This document shows positions 1-10,359 of a stretch of 64,000 bases of DNA, piece by piece. Numbering within the stretch: position 1 is the stretch's first letter; each line of letters opens with the position of its first letter. A program made the position numbers and the translations under genes. Source of the DNA: Paracoccaceae bacterium (GTDB lineage Bacteria; Pseudomonadota; Alphaproteobacteria; Rhodobacterales; Rhodobacteraceae); contig CANNIA010000013.1 in assembly GCA_947504705.1 (NCBI GenBank), positions 33,174-97,173 on the forward strand. The letters are read 5' to 3'. The notes beneath the pieces are model-generated. The model saw nothing but the letters and a program-made list of their open reading frames with translations, searched no databases and had not been told where the DNA came from.

Positions 1-1
1 G

Positions 2-214
2 ACCGAAGAATGGGGCCGCCCCGCTGTCTTCATTGGCGAAGGTGGCTCGATTCCGATTGCCGGCTACTTCAAATCCATCCTTGGCATGGACGCGATGCTG
101 GTCGGTTTTGCCAAGGACGATGACCAGATCCACTCACCCAACGAAAAATACGATGTCGAAAGTTTCCACAAAGGCATCCGCTCCTGGGCCCGCATCTTGG
201 AACGAATCGCATGA
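2..214 (+). CDS. M20-family dipeptidase, C-terminal end (partial)
   Basis: This is the last 70 codons of a gene that begins before the window. The residues [12 protein letters not shown] and the later HSPNEKYD match the C-terminal part of M20 zinc dipeptidases and carboxypeptidases. In that family the Gly/Ser-rich loop and the HSPNE segment belong to the substrate-binding and metal-binding lobe. The stop overlaps the next start as ATGA, so it is translationally coupled to the GNAT gene. The family call is good, but the exact substrate (dipeptide or N-acyl amino acid) cannot be told from this fragment. Confidence 0.75.
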   Translation, partial: TEEWGRPAVFIGEGGSIPIAGYFKSILGMDAMLVGFAKDDDQIHSPNEKYDVESFHKGIRSWARILERIA

Positions 215-669
215 CAATCGAAATCCGCAATGCACACTCTGCAGACCGCGACGCATTCCTGTTGCTTTGGAAGCGCTTCATTGATGGCTACAGAATTGTA
301 CTGAAAGACGGGGTCAGCGATTTTACTTGGCACCGCCTGATGGACCCGGCCAGCAAGCTTACCGCGCGCATTGCTTGCCTGGATGGCAAGCCGGTAGGCT
401 TTGCAATTCACCAGCACCATCCATCAACCTGGGTCATGGGGGATGATTGCTATCTCGAAGATCTCTTCGTCGCTCCGGAAGCCCGGGGCAAGGGTCTTGG
501 TCGTGCCCTGATCGAAGACTTGATTGCGTTGGCCCGTTCAAGGGGTTGGAAGCGGCTTTACTGGATGACCGAAATCGAGAACGACATCGCCCGTCAACTT
601 TACGACCAGTTCTGCAAGGACGACGGTCACATACGCTATCGAATGAACCTTTCCTCCGGTACCGAATGA
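211..669 (+). CDS. GNAT-family N-acetyltransferase
   Basis: The 152-residue protein is a single GNAT domain. The acetyl-CoA pyrophosphate-binding signature reads ARGKGLG at residues 91-97, preceded by the beta-strand YLEDLFV, where a GNAT acidic residue is usual. The C-terminal Tyr in RQLYDQF is the position of the general-acid tyrosine in many members. The ATG overlaps the stop of the upstream M20 peptidase (ATGA), so the two are probably co-translated; the acceptor could be a small amine or amino acid linked to peptide turnover, but this is inference. Length is normal for a single-domain GNAT. Confidence 0.85.
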   Translation: MTIEIRNAHSADRDAFLLLWKRFIDGYRIVLKDGVSDFTWHRLMDPASKLTARIACLDGKPVGFAIHQHHPSTWVMGDDCYLEDLFVAPEARGKGLGRALIEDLIALARSRGWKRLYWMTEIENDIARQLYDQFCKDDGHIRYRMNLSSGTE

Positions 670-692
670 ACCTCTAAGGTACATGGGGAAAG

Positions 693-769
693 TGGCGCGG
701 TGGACGGGACTCGAACCCGCGACCCCCGGCGTGACAGGCCGGTACTCTAACCAACTGAGCTACCACCGC
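693..769 (-). tRNA. tRNA-Asp(GTC)
   Basis: Read on the minus strand this is a 77-nt cloverleaf. It has a 7-bp acceptor stem (GCGGTGG with CCACCGC), D-arm TAGCTCAGTTGGTTAGA, anticodon loop centred on GTC, T-arm GGTTCGAGTCCC, and an encoded CCA end. It is nearly identical to the second tRNA-Asp at 1042-1118; the only visible difference is one T-loop base (position 60). Confidence 0.97.
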
Positions 770-994
770 GCGATTGGGGCGGGATAATGGGTTGGCCGGG
801 GGGCGTCAAGCGGGAAAAGACAGTGGGATGGCGACAAATACTCCGGGCTTTGCGCAGCGCCTCTTACCACGCTATGCCGAAGGTGCGTCCGCGCAAGGAT
901 CGTCAAGGACCCTGGAAAATGCGGAATTTCAAAGTCCAAATTTTCCGTAAACGTTCACGCGTAAGCATTTGATATAAATCAGCAATCACCAAAG

Positions 995-1009
995 TGTCCA
1001 CCGTGGACA
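995..1009. repeat. 15-bp palindrome TGTCCACCGTGGACA
   Basis: A perfect 7+1+7 inverted repeat lies in the 272-bp spacer between the two tRNA-Asp genes. The same word in reverse complement occurs at 2206-2220, and a 13/15 match occurs at 45612-45626. The rest of the spacer (770-1041) shows no convincing gene. Its function is unknown; a protein-binding site is the simplest idea. Confidence 0.6.
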
Positions 1010-1041
1010 GTTTTGACGATTCCGGGGCTGAAAGGAAAGAC

Positions 1042-1118
1042 TGGCGCGGTGGACGGGGCTCGAACCCGCGACCCCCGGCGTGACAGGCCGGTACTCTAAC
1101 CAACTGAGCTACCACCGC
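1042..1118 (-). tRNA. tRNA-Asp(GTC), second copy
   Basis: A 77-nt minus-strand cloverleaf with anticodon GTC, encoded CCA and the same stems as the copy at 693-769. It differs by one base in the T-loop (GAGCCCC instead of GAGTCCC). Confidence 0.97.
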
Positions 1119-1176
1119 GCGTAGAGGCCGAAATAGACGCATCCTTCGGGGCCGTCAATGGGGCCGCTGGGGTTTT

Positions 1177-2112
1177 TCAACGCTCCGGAGCGGGGATCCA
1201 TTCCCCCTCATCCCCCGGCGGCAGTTTGAACCGCCCATGCTGCCAGTCCCCAGCCCGCCAAGCCTCCCGCGCCGCATCCAGCCGATCGCGGGACGAGGCG
1301 ACGAAGTTCCACCAGATATACCGGGGTCCGTCCATCGTGGCCCCACCCAGAACCATCATCCGCGCGCCCTGCTCGCCAGCTTTGACCGAGATCCGGTCAC
1401 CAGGCCGGAAAACCAGCATCCGGCCGGCCTCGAACTCCTGCCCGGCGCAGCTGATGCTGCCTTCCAGCACGAAGATCCCCCGATCCTCATGATTGTCCGG
1501 CAAAGGCAGCGCCGCGCCGGGCTGAAGCAGCGCGTCGGCATAGAAGACCTCCGAGGGCATCTTCAGCGGCACCTCCTCTCCCCAGGCATTGCCAAGGATC
1601 AGCCGGACCTGCTTGCCCTCCCCCTCCAACTCGGGCAGATTGGCGCGGGGAAGGTGGGCGAAATCCGCCGCATCATCCTCGCGGTCGCGCGGCAGGGCCA
1701 GCCATGTCTGCAGCCCATACAGCGACAGCGGGGCCTGCCGCGCCGGGCCATCCGTCCGCTCGGAATGGGTGATCCCCTGCCCCGCCAGCATCCAGTTGAT
1801 CGCCCCCGGCTCGATCCACATGTCGTTGCCGATGCTGTCGCGGTGATGGATCCGGCCCTTCAGAAGGTAGGTCACGGTCCCAAGCCCGATATGGGGATGG
1901 GGCCGGACGTCCAGACCTTGACCGGTCAGAAACTCGGCCGGGCCGAACTGGTCGAAAAAGATGAAAGGCCCGACCATCTGCCGCTCGGCCGAGGGCAGTG
2001 CGCGGCGGACTTCGAACCCACCCAAGTCTCGGGCGCGGGGGACGATCACGGTTTCAATCGCATCCACGGCATCGCCGATCGGGATCGTGGGGTCAAGCAG
2101 AGGGTTCCACAT
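1177..2112 (-). CDS. Pirin family protein
   Basis: The 311-residue bicupin is of pirin type. The N-terminal cupin carries FIFFDQFGPAEF and the metal-site region RPHPHIGLGTVTYLLKG, with the family's histidines, plus HRDSIGNDMWIEPGAINWMLAGQGI, the hallmark pirin stretch. The second half is the pirin C-terminal cupin. Pirins bind a metal (Fe/Ni) and some act as quercetin 2,3-dioxygenase or as transcription cofactors; the biological role here is open. It lies between the tRNA-Asp and tRNA-Val genes on the same strand and has no obvious operon partner. Confidence 0.88.
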   Translation of the reverse strand: MWNPLLDPTIPIGDAVDAIETVIVPRARDLGGFEVRRALPSAERQMVGPFIFFDQFGPAEFLTGQGLDVRPHPHIGLGTVTYLLKGRIHHRDSIGNDMWIEPGAINWMLAGQGITHSERTDGPARQAPLSLYGLQTWLALPRDREDDAADFAHLPRANLPELEGEGKQVRLILGNAWGEEVPLKMPSEVFYADALLQPGAALPLPDNHEDRGIFVLEGSISCAGQEFEAGRMLVFRPGDRISVKAGEQGARMMVLGGATMDGPRYIWWNFVASSRDRLDAAREAWRAGDWQHGRFKLPPGDEGEWIPAPER

Positions 2113-2205
2113 GATCGGTCTCCTTTGCAGACAAGCTAGCCAGTGGCCGGGAAAAAAACACCCCTTTGCGAAGCGCGAGGGCTGTGCGGGAATGAACAGG
2201 GGGGA

Positions 2206-2220
2206 TGTCCACGGTGGACA
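2206..2220. repeat. 15-bp palindrome TGTCCACGGTGGACA
   Basis: The exact reverse complement of the word at 995-1009, located upstream of the pirin gene in its 200-bp promoter-side spacer (2113-2313) and just behind the tRNA-Val gene. Confidence 0.6.
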
Positions 2221-2313
2221 TTCCTTAGCTTTCGATTTGTATTCAAATGGTTGGCTGCGGGCGTTGACGACTTGTGAACTTTGTTTCTTTTAGAAAGCGC
2301 GCCGCCTAGGAAA

Positions 2314-2389
2314 TGGTGGGTCGTGACGGGCTCGAACCGCCGACATTCTCGGTGTAAACGAGACGCTCTACCAACTGAGCTAACGACCC
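2314..2389 (-). tRNA. tRNA-Val(TAC)
   Basis: A 76-nt minus-strand cloverleaf. The acceptor stem is GGGTCGT with ACGACCC, the anticodon stem TCTCG/CGAGA encloses TTTACAC (anticodon TAC), the T-arm is GGTTCGAGCCC, and CCA is encoded. Confidence 0.96.
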
Positions 2390-2416
2390 GGCACCTTCCG
2401 GTTCTGAATGCGCGGT

Positions 2417-3019
2417 CTAGCTGCGGTCGGAGTGTTTTGCAAGCCGGGTCTGAGCGTGCCGCAGCACAAGTTCCTGTCCGTCAAGGATGCGGTAGACGAC
2501 GCCCTGCTCGCAGGTCAACCTTGCCGTATCCAAGTGCGAAAGGCCCAGAAGCTGGCCGCGCAGGTGGCAAGCGGTCACGCCATGGGTGACCAGAATGACG
2601 GGACGACTGACCTCGGCCAGCAGGTCAGCCACACGGGCGGCAACCGCAAGATGCCCTTCCCCGCCGGGGGCGTTGTCCATCCACCAGAAACTGTCATCGT
2701 CAAGGATACTTGTTCCAAAGATGTCCTCGCGACAAATCCCCTCCTACTGACCGATCGAGATTTCGCGCAGCCTTGCCTCGGGCTGCTCCACGCGACCCAA
2801 TTCCGCAAGGGACAGAACAGCGGTGCGGGCCGCTCTGGGCTGTGGGCTGGTTAGAACCTGATAGTCCAGCGGATCAACGATATGGGACGCAAGACTGCGT
2901 CCCTGTGCTTCGGCTTGCTGCACCCCAAGCGGGGTCAGCGGCGCATCCATGGCCGCCTGATAGCGTTGCGCGAGGCTCCACACGGTCTGACCGTGGCGCA
3001 GGATCAAGACTTCTGACAT
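2417..3019 (-). pseudogene. Histidine phosphatase (phosphoglycerate mutase-like), interrupted by an amber codon
   Basis: The frame starts MSEVLILRHGQT, the RHG catalytic signature of the histidine phosphatase superfamily, and continues through TSPQPRAARTA to REISIGQ. It then meets TAG at 2744-2746 and resumes in the same frame with EGICREDIFG, on to ILVTHGVTACHLRG, which carries the second catalytic histidine. The halves are in one frame, so this is a single nonsense change, probably TGG to TAG, since homologues read G-x-W-E-G here. With the stop ignored, the protein would be about 200 residues, normal for the family. Without readthrough the product lacks the second catalytic His and should be inactive. 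An ATG 12 nt upstream (3031) is an alternative start. Confidence 0.8.
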
Positions 3020-3059
3020 GGGGTTCCGCAAACAGCTGCCACGGGCATCAGGGGCAAAA

Positions 3060-3134
3060 TGGTGGGCGATAACGGATTTGAACCGCTGACATCTTCGATG
3101 TGAACGAAGCGCTCTACCGCTGAGCTAATCGCCC
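3060..3134 (-). tRNA. tRNA-Val(CAC)
   Basis: A 75-nt minus-strand cloverleaf. The acceptor stem GGGCGAT pairs with ATCGCCC (minus-strand 3' side), the anticodon loop is TTCACAT (anticodon CAC), and CCA is encoded. It is a different isoacceptor from the tRNA-Val at 2314-2389. Confidence 0.95.
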
Positions 3135-3173
3135 GAAATCTGCATTCGGTATCTGCATTCGGTGCGGCGGCTT

Positions 3174-3581
3174 TTAGCTATCCTCGTCTTCATCCGCAAG
3201 AGCCAATCCAGCGGCGCGTGGACCGTCTGCAAGGCGCAGCTTCAGCGTCATGACCGGCGGCTGGTTCTTGGCCACACGGAGCTTGCCAAGGGGCGGGACG
3301 TTCAGGTCGTTGCCGGTCGCAAGGGCTATGCCGATTGCCTCCAGCACGGCCTCGACGGTCTTTTTGAGGTCGTTCTTGTTGCCACCGATGGCTGACGCGA
3401 CCGTATCGACAAGGTCCTTGACCTTCAGACCCTCGCCCTTTTGTCCGACCGCGGGGAAGCCACCGGAGTCCCCCTGAACCAGCTTTAGCACAGGCTTGAC
3501 CTCTTTGCCTTTCGTCAGCCGGTCAGCCCGCTTTTCAGCGCGCGCGCGCCGCTTGGAACCGTCGAAGTCATCTGCTGCCAT
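3174..3581 (-). CDS. HU-family DNA-binding-like protein with basic N-terminal extension
   Basis: The protein is 135 residues. Residues 1-50 form a basic, low-complexity extension (SKRRARAEKRADRLTKGKE). Residues about 51-110 resemble the HU/IHF fold, with LKVKDLVDTVASAIGGNK helix 1-2, a second helix LKKTVEAVLEAIG, then VPPLGKLRVAKN where HU has its beta sheet. The DNA-clasping arms are short, and the tail is acidic (DEDEDS). This suggests a nucleoid-associated protein of divergent HU type. The start at 3581 was chosen because the conserved sequence begins there; a longer open frame to 4520 is the antisense of the next two genes. There is a GGAG about 11 nt upstream. Confidence 0.72.
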   Translation of the reverse strand: MAADDFDGSKRRARAEKRADRLTKGKEVKPVLKLVQGDSGGFPAVGQKGEGLKVKDLVDTVASAIGGNKNDLKKTVEAVLEAIGIALATGNDLNVPPLGKLRVAKNQPPVMTLKLRLADGPRAAGLALADEDEDS

Positions 3582-3722
3582 AGTGCCATTCACTCCAGTG
3601 TTTGCCAGAGGATAGCCTGCCCCGTGCCATCCGGCCAGCCGTTTCGGCGCCCCTAAATTCGTTGATTGACCGGGCCAAAGGTGGTTAGCTTCTTTCCGTG
3701 AAATCGCGAAAGGAAAGCCAAA

Positions 3723-4148
3723 ATGCGCAAACTGCTCTTGTTGTCGACGGCCCTGACGCTTGGGGCGATCAACCCGGTTCTGGCGGGCGGGCCGGCGGTT
3801 GTCGTCGAAGAAGAAACCCCTGTCGTCGCGGCACAACCCGCGTCGTCGGGCGGGATGCTGATTCCGCTGCTTCTGATCGGGGTGGTCATTGCGGTTGCGG
3901 TATCGGGGGACGATTCCACGACCACACTCAGCGACATCCGTCTGAAGGAAGATATCCGCCGGGTCGGCACCAACCGCCTGGGGCTTGGGGTCTATCAATA
4001 CCGCTACAAAGGCTTTGAAGGCATCTATGAGGGCGTGATGGCGCAAGAGGTCGAGATCATGCACCCCGGCGCGATCCGCGCGCTGCCTGAGGGCTATAAG
4101 GGCGTGGATTACGTGAAGCTGGGTCTTGAACTGCGGCGGGTCGCCTGA
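3723..4148 (+). CDS. Small exported protein with S74 (tail-spike chaperone)-like C-terminal domain, copy 1
   Basis: The protein is 141 residues. Residues 1-21 are a signal peptide (MRKLLLLSTALTLGAINPVLA), residues 45-61 a hydrophobic membrane segment (MLIPLLLIGVVIAVAVS), and residues about 70-137 a mini-domain SDIRLKEDIRRVG...GVMAQEV...GVDYVKLGLELRRV. The SDIRLKEDI core matches the start of peptidase S74/intramolecular chaperone domains of phage tail spikes, where the Ser (S70 here) and Lys (K75) form the self-cleavage dyad. The fold is here far shorter than in phage proteins. A GAAAGGAAAG ribosome site precedes the ATG. It is duplicated in tandem by the next gene. The function is unknown. 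Confidence 0.75.
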   Translation: MRKLLLLSTALTLGAINPVLAGGPAVVVEEETPVVAAQPASSGGMLIPLLLIGVVIAVAVSGDDSTTTLSDIRLKEDIRRVGTNRLGLGVYQYRYKGFEGIYEGVMAQEVEIMHPGAIRALPEGYKGVDYVKLGLELRRVA

Positions 4149-4175
4149 GGCATTGGATAAAGGAAAGGAAACCAC

Positions 4176-4604
4176 ATGCGGAAACTGTTTTTGTTGTCGA
4201 CGGCCCTGACGCTTGGGGCGATCAACCCGGTTCTGGCTGGCGGGCCGGCGGTTGTCGTCGAAGAAGAAACCCCTGTCGTAGAGGCGAAACCCACGTCGTC
4301 GGGTGGGATGCTCCTGCCTTTGCTCCTGATTGGAGTGGTGATCGCGGTGGCCGTATCGGGTGGGAACGATTCTCCGCCGATAGCAAGTGATATCCGCCTG
4401 AAGGAAGATATCCGCAGGGTGGGCACCAACCGCCTGGGGCTTGGGGTCTATCAATACCGCTACAAAGGCTTTGAAGGCATCTATGAGGGCGTGATGGCGC
4501 AAGAGGTCGAGATCATGCACCCCGGCGCGATCCGCGCGCTGCCTGAGGGCTATAAGGGCGTTGATTATGGCAAGCTTGGACTGGAGCTGCGCCGCGTCGC
4601 CTGA
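4176..4604 (+). CDS. Small exported protein with S74-like domain, copy 2 (tandem duplicate)
   Basis: The protein is 142 residues and very close to the preceding gene: the signal peptide and first 35 residues are almost the same, and the C-terminal domain from DIRLKEDIRRVG to GVDY is the same. The part in between (residues about 37-70), which includes the linker around the membrane segment, has diverged. It keeps S71 and K76 of the SDIRLK motif. It has its own AAAGGAAAGGAAACC ribosome site 27 nt after the first gene, so the two form a bicistronic unit that ends at the hairpin at 4628. The blocky identity suggests gene conversion or selection on both ends. Confidence 0.75.
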   Translation: MRKLFLLSTALTLGAINPVLAGGPAVVVEEETPVVEAKPTSSGGMLLPLLLIGVVIAVAVSGGNDSPPIASDIRLKEDIRRVGTNRLGLGVYQYRYKGFEGIYEGVMAQEVEIMHPGAIRALPEGYKGVDYGKLGLELRRVA

Positions 4605-4627
4605 ATATCGGACTGAAAGAACGAAAG

Positions 4628-4660
4628 ACGGCGCGCGAGGAGATCGCGCGCCGTTTCTTT
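4628..4660. terminator. Intrinsic terminator (bidirectional) between S74 pair and lon
   Basis: A perfect 11-bp stem, ACGGCGCGCGA/TCGCGCGCCGT, with a 5-nt loop GGAGA is followed by TTCTTT on the plus strand. It is A-rich on the other side, so it can serve both the plus-strand pair and the minus-strand lon gene that converge on it. Confidence 0.85.
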
Positions 4661-4669
4661 ATCGAAGGC

Positions 4670-7066
4670 TCAATGTGCCGTCTGCGCCGGAGCCGGACTT
4701 CCCAGCGCCCGTGCAGCAGCGGCGGCTTCTTCGGCGGCTTCATCCCATTCGACCGGCTCGGGCTGGCGGGTCAGAACCTGGGCCAGCACTTCGCGGACGT
4801 GGCTGACCGGGATGATCTTCAGGCCTTCCTTCACATTGTCCGGAATCTCTGCCAGATCCTTGGCGTTTTCTTCCGGGATGAAGACGGTCGTGATCCCCCC
4901 GCGCAGGGCGGCGAGCAGCTTTTCCTTAAGTCCCCCGATCGGCATCGCATTGCCGCGCAGGGAAACCTCACCCGTCATGGCGATGTCCTTGCGCACCGGA
5001 ATCCCGGTCAGGACCGAGACGATGGAGGTGACCATCGCCAGACCAGCCGAGGGCCCGTCTTTCGGCGTCGCGCCGTCGGGAACGTGGACGTGGATGTCCA
5101 TCGTCTCAAACTTGGGCGGCTTGACCCCGATCTGCGGGCTGATCGAGCGGACATAGCTTGCCGCCGCTTCGATCGACTCCTTCATCACGTCGCCCAGCTT
5201 GCCGGTGGTCTTCATCCGTCCCTTGCCCGGCAGGCGCAAAGCTTCGATCTGCAGAAGGTCGCCACCGACGCTGGTCCAGGCCAGACCGGTCACCACACCG
5301 ACCTGATCCTCTTTCTCGGCCAAGCCATAGCGGTGGCGCTGCACGCCAAGGTATTCCTCGACCTTGGCGATATCGACATCAACCTTCTCGGTCTTGCCTT
5401 TCAGGATTTCGGTCACGGCCTTGCGCGCCAGTTTGGCAATTTCGCGCTCCAGGCTCCGCACGCCGGCTTCGCGGGTATAGTAGCGGATGACATGGGTCAG
5501 TGCGGCGTCCGAGATGCTGAACTCGCCCTTCTTCAGACCGTTCGCGGTGATCTGCTTTTGCAGCAGATGACCCTTGGCGATCTCGCGCTTTTCATCCTCG
5601 GTATAGCCGGCCAGCGGGATGATCTCCATCCGGTCCATCAAGGGGCCCGGCATATTGTAGCTGTTGGCCGTGGTGATGAACATGACGTTCGAGAGGTCAT
5701 ATTCGACCTCAAGATAGTGGTCCGAGAAGGTGGAGTTCTGTTCCGGGTCCAGCACCTCAAGCAGGGCAGACGCAGGGTCGCCGCGGAAATCCTGGCCCAT
5801 CTTGTCGATTTCATCCAACAGGATCAGCGGGTTGGTCGTCTTGGCCTTCTTCAGGCTTTGGATGATCTTGCCCGGCATCGAGCCGATATAGGTGCGCCGG
5901 TGACCGCGGATTTCGGATTCGTCGCGCACGCCGCCAAGGCTGATGCGGATGAATTCACGCCCGGTGGCCTTGGCGACCGACCGGCCAAGCGAGGTCTTGC
6001 CCACGCCCGGAGGGCCGACGAGGCAGAGGATCGGGCCTTTCAGCTTGGTCGAGCGGGCCTGCACCGCCAGATATTCGACGATGCGTTCCTTGACCTTTTC
6101 AAGCGCGTAATGGTCAGCGTCCAGCACCTTTTGCGCCGCGCCCAGATCCTTTTTCACACGGGATTTAACACCCCACGGCACGCCCAGAAGCCAGTCAAGG
6201 TAGTTGCGGACCACTGTGGCCTCGGCCGACATCGGGGACATCGTCTTCAGCTTCTTCAGCTCGGCATCGGCCTTTTCGCGCGCTTCTTTGGAAAGTGCGG
6301 TCTTTCGGATCCGCTCTTCCAACTCGGTGATCTCGTTCTGGCCTTCCTCACCGTCGCCCAACTCTCTCTGAATGGCCTTCATCTGCTCGTTCAGATAGTA
6401 TTCGCGCTGGGTCTTCTCCATCTGGGTTTTCACCCGGGATTTGATCTTCTTTTCCACCTGCAGGACGGACAATTCCCCCTGCATGTGGCCATAGATCTTT
6501 TCCAGACGCTCAGCGACATCCAGCGTTTCCAGGATCGCCTGCTTCTGCACCACGTCGATACCAAGATGCCCGGCCACAAGGTCAGCCAGACGCGCGGGTT
6601 CGCGGGTGTCGGAAACTGCGGCAAGGGCCTCTTCCGGGATGTTCTTCTTGACCTTGGAATAGCGTTCGAATTCTTCGCTGACCGCGCGGACCAGCGCCTC
6701 GACCGAGGTTTCATCCCCGTCGGTTTCCTCCAAAGGCTCAACCGTCGCTTCAAAGAACGAGGGGTTCTCGATGAAACCGGTGATCCGGACGCGGGCCTTG
6801 CCTTCGACCAGCACTTTCACCGTACCGTCGGGCAGTTTCAGCAATTGCAGCACATTGGCCAGAACCCCGGTGCGGAAAATGCCATCGGCGTCCGGGTCAT
6901 CGGCGGTGGGGTCCTTTTGCGAGGAAAGAAGGATCTGCTTGTCGTCCTGCATCACCTCTTCAAGCGCGCGAACCGATTTCTCGCGGCCGACGAACAGCGG
7001 CACGATCATGTGGGGGAACACCACGATGTCGCGCAGGGGCAGGACAGGATAGCTTTGCGTGTTCAT
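4670..7066 (-). CDS. lon: ATP-dependent protease La (Lon)
   Basis: At 798 residues the length is standard. The N-terminal substrate domain starts [22 protein letters not shown]. The AAA+ module has Walker [10 protein letters not shown] at residues 351-359 and Walker B LILLDEID near 414-421. The C-terminal S16 protease domain has the nucleophile Ser673 in DGPSAGLAM and the dyad Lys716 in [10 protein letters not shown]. It degrades misfolded and some regulatory proteins in the cytoplasm. It is a single gene, ending at the shared terminator with the S74 pair. A possible heat-shock promoter lies upstream. Confidence 0.98.
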   Translation of the reverse strand: MNTQSYPVLPLRDIVVFPHMIVPLFVGREKSVRALEEVMQDDKQILLSSQKDPTADDPDADGIFRTGVLANVLQLLKLPDGTVKVLVEGKARVRITGFIENPSFFEATVEPLEETDGDETSVEALVRAVSEEFERYSKVKKNIPEEALAAVSDTREPARLADLVAGHLGIDVVQKQAILETLDVAERLEKIYGHMQGELSVLQVEKKIKSRVKTQMEKTQREYYLNEQMKAIQRELGDGEEGQNEITELEERIRKTALSKEAREKADAELKKLKTMSPMSAEATVVRNYLDWLLGVPWGVKSRVKKDLGAAQKVLDADHYALEKVKERIVEYLAVQARSTKLKGPILCLVGPPGVGKTSLGRSVAKATGREFIRISLGGVRDESEIRGHRRTYIGSMPGKIIQSLKKAKTTNPLILLDEIDKMGQDFRGDPASALLEVLDPEQNSTFSDHYLEVEYDLSNVMFITTANSYNMPGPLMDRMEIIPLAGYTEDEKREIAKGHLLQKQITANGLKKGEFSISDAALTHVIRYYTREAGVRSLEREIAKLARKAVTEILKGKTEKVDVDIAKVEEYLGVQRHRYGLAEKEDQVGVVTGLAWTSVGGDLLQIEALRLPGKGRMKTTGKLGDVMKESIEAAASYVRSISPQIGVKPPKFETMDIHVHVPDGATPKDGPSAGLAMVTSIVSVLTGIPVRKDIAMTGEVSLRGNAMPIGGLKEKLLAALRGGITTVFIPEENAKDLAEIPDNVKEGLKIIPVSHVREVLAQVLTRQPEPVEWDEAAEEAAAAARALGSPAPAQTAH

Positions 7067-7147
7067 GTGTCTACTTTCGCTTGCAGCAACGTGGCTGGGC
7101 CCCGACCATCGGCAACCCTGCCCGCTCCGCCTTCAGATGTGTTAACT

Positions 7148-7173
7148 TGTGGTGTCCCGGCTGGAGATTCAAG
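7148..7173 (-). promoter_or_regulatory. Possible sigma-32 (RpoH)-type promoter of lon
   Basis: On the minus strand, CTTGAA (7173-7168) is followed after 13 nt by CACCACA (7154-7148), about 80 bp before the lon start. CTTGAA is the classic RpoH -35; the -10 match to CCCCAT is only partial. Confidence 0.4.
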
Positions 7174-7255
7174 TTCCTGCTTGGTTCGGCAGAATGAACC
7201 CACGCGTGCGCGGCTGCAAGGTCGGAATATGCCCGGCCGAGCAGCCCAAGTGAGG

Positions 7256-9145
<1,890 letters not shown>

Positions 9146-9148
9146 GCT

Positions 9149-10348
9149 ATGAAGCGTCAGTATCTTGCCCTTGGGTTTGTATCTTTGGTTGCCTTAACCC
9201 TGCAGGCCCAACCCGGCCTTGCCGATGAGGCTGCCGCAGCCGAGGCGACCGAAACGCCCGAGGCCTCCACCCTGCCCGCGATCAGCGTGGTCACGGTGGG
9301 CAAGCAGATGCTTTCCGACCGGATCATCGCTTCGGGGCTGATTGCCGCCGTCGAAGAGGTGCAGGTTGTGCCCCTGATCGAGGGCCAACCGATTGAGACG
9401 CTGTTGACCGATGTCGGCGACCGGGTTGAGGCAGGGGCGGTGCTGGCCCGCCTTTCCACCTCGACGCTGGAGTTGCAGACGGCCGAGGCTGTGGCAGGTG
9501 TCGCTTCGGCCGAGGCCGCGATTGCGCAGGTCAATGCCCAGATGGTCGAAGCCGAAGCCGGTGCCGCACAGGCCGAGCGGGAAATGACACGGGCGACCAC
9601 GTTGAAGGAACAGGGATCCGCGCCGCAGTCGATCTTGGACGCCGCCAATTCGGCCAAGATCGCCGCCGATGCCCGGGTGCTGCAGGCGACCGAGGGGCTG
9701 AAAGCCGCCGAAGCCCAGCTTGCGTTGGCCAAGGCGCGCCTTGAGACGGCCAAACTTTACCTTGGCCGGACCGAGGTAAAAGCCCCCGTCGCGGGCGAAG
9801 TTGTGGCCCGGAATGCCAAAGTTGGCGCCCTTGCCTCGGCCGCAGGTCAGCCGATGTTCACGATCACCCGCGACGGTGCGCTGGAACTGCGCGTCGATGT
9901 GGCCGAGGGTGATGTGACGCGGCTTGCCCCGGGCATGAAGGTGCGCATCCGTTCGGTCGGGATGACCGAACCGACCATGGGCACGGTTCGGCTGGTTGAA
10001 CCTGTTATCGACCCGGTCACTCGCCTTGGCCGTGCCAGGATCAGCCTGGATGAGCCGGGTGCCTTGCGGTCAGGCATGTTCGCCGAAGCCGAGATTCTGA
10101 TTGTCGAACGTCAGGGGCTTGCCGTGCCGGTCACCGCCATAGGGCGGTTGGACGGAGAAACCACGGTCATGCGGGTGCGCGACGGTGTGGTAGAGGTCGC
10201 CCTCGTGACGGTTGGCATCCGCGACGGCGGGTCTGTCGAGATCACCGAAGGTCTGGCCGAGGGCGATCTGGTGGTTGCCAAGTCCGGGGCCTTTGTCCGT
10301 AGTGGCGACCGGGTCAATCCGGTAGCCCTTGCTCAGCCCGCAAACTAA
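9149..10348 (+). CDS. RND efflux periplasmic adaptor (membrane fusion protein)
   Basis: The protein is 399 residues. The signal peptide ends near residue 25 (LTLQAQPGLA). The first lipoyl half-motif (EEVQVVPLIEGQPIETLLTDVGDRVEAGAVLARL) is followed by an Ala/Glu-rich alpha-hairpin coiled coil of about 100 residues, the second half-motif (TEVKAPVAGEVVARNAKVGALAS), then beta-barrel and membrane-proximal domains. It links the RND pump to an outer-membrane channel. It follows tetR by 3 nt and precedes the pump gene by 11 nt. No TolC-like gene is in the operon, so the channel must be encoded elsewhere. Confidence 0.95.
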   Translation: MKRQYLALGFVSLVALTLQAQPGLADEAAAAEATETPEASTLPAISVVTVGKQMLSDRIIASGLIAAVEEVQVVPLIEGQPIETLLTDVGDRVEAGAVLARLSTSTLELQTAEAVAGVASAEAAIAQVNAQMVEAEAGAAQAEREMTRATTLKEQGSAPQSILDAANSAKIAADARVLQATEGLKAAEAQLALAKARLETAKLYLGRTEVKAPVAGEVVARNAKVGALASAAGQPMFTITRDGALELRVDVAEGDVTRLAPGMKVRIRSVGMTEPTMGTVRLVEPVIDPVTRLGRARISLDEPGALRSGMFAEAEILIVERQGLAVPVTAIGRLDGETTVMRVRDGVVEVALVTVGIRDGGSVEITEGLAEGDLVVAKSGAFVRSGDRVNPVALAQPAN

Positions 10349-10359
10349 GGGGCCGCGCG

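Noticed and set aside
3582..4520. N-terminal extension of the HU-like frame with an internal protein repeat
   Set aside because: The repeated HDLDLLRHHALIDAFKAF stretches are the antisense of the two duplicated S74-like genes, not a real repeat protein.
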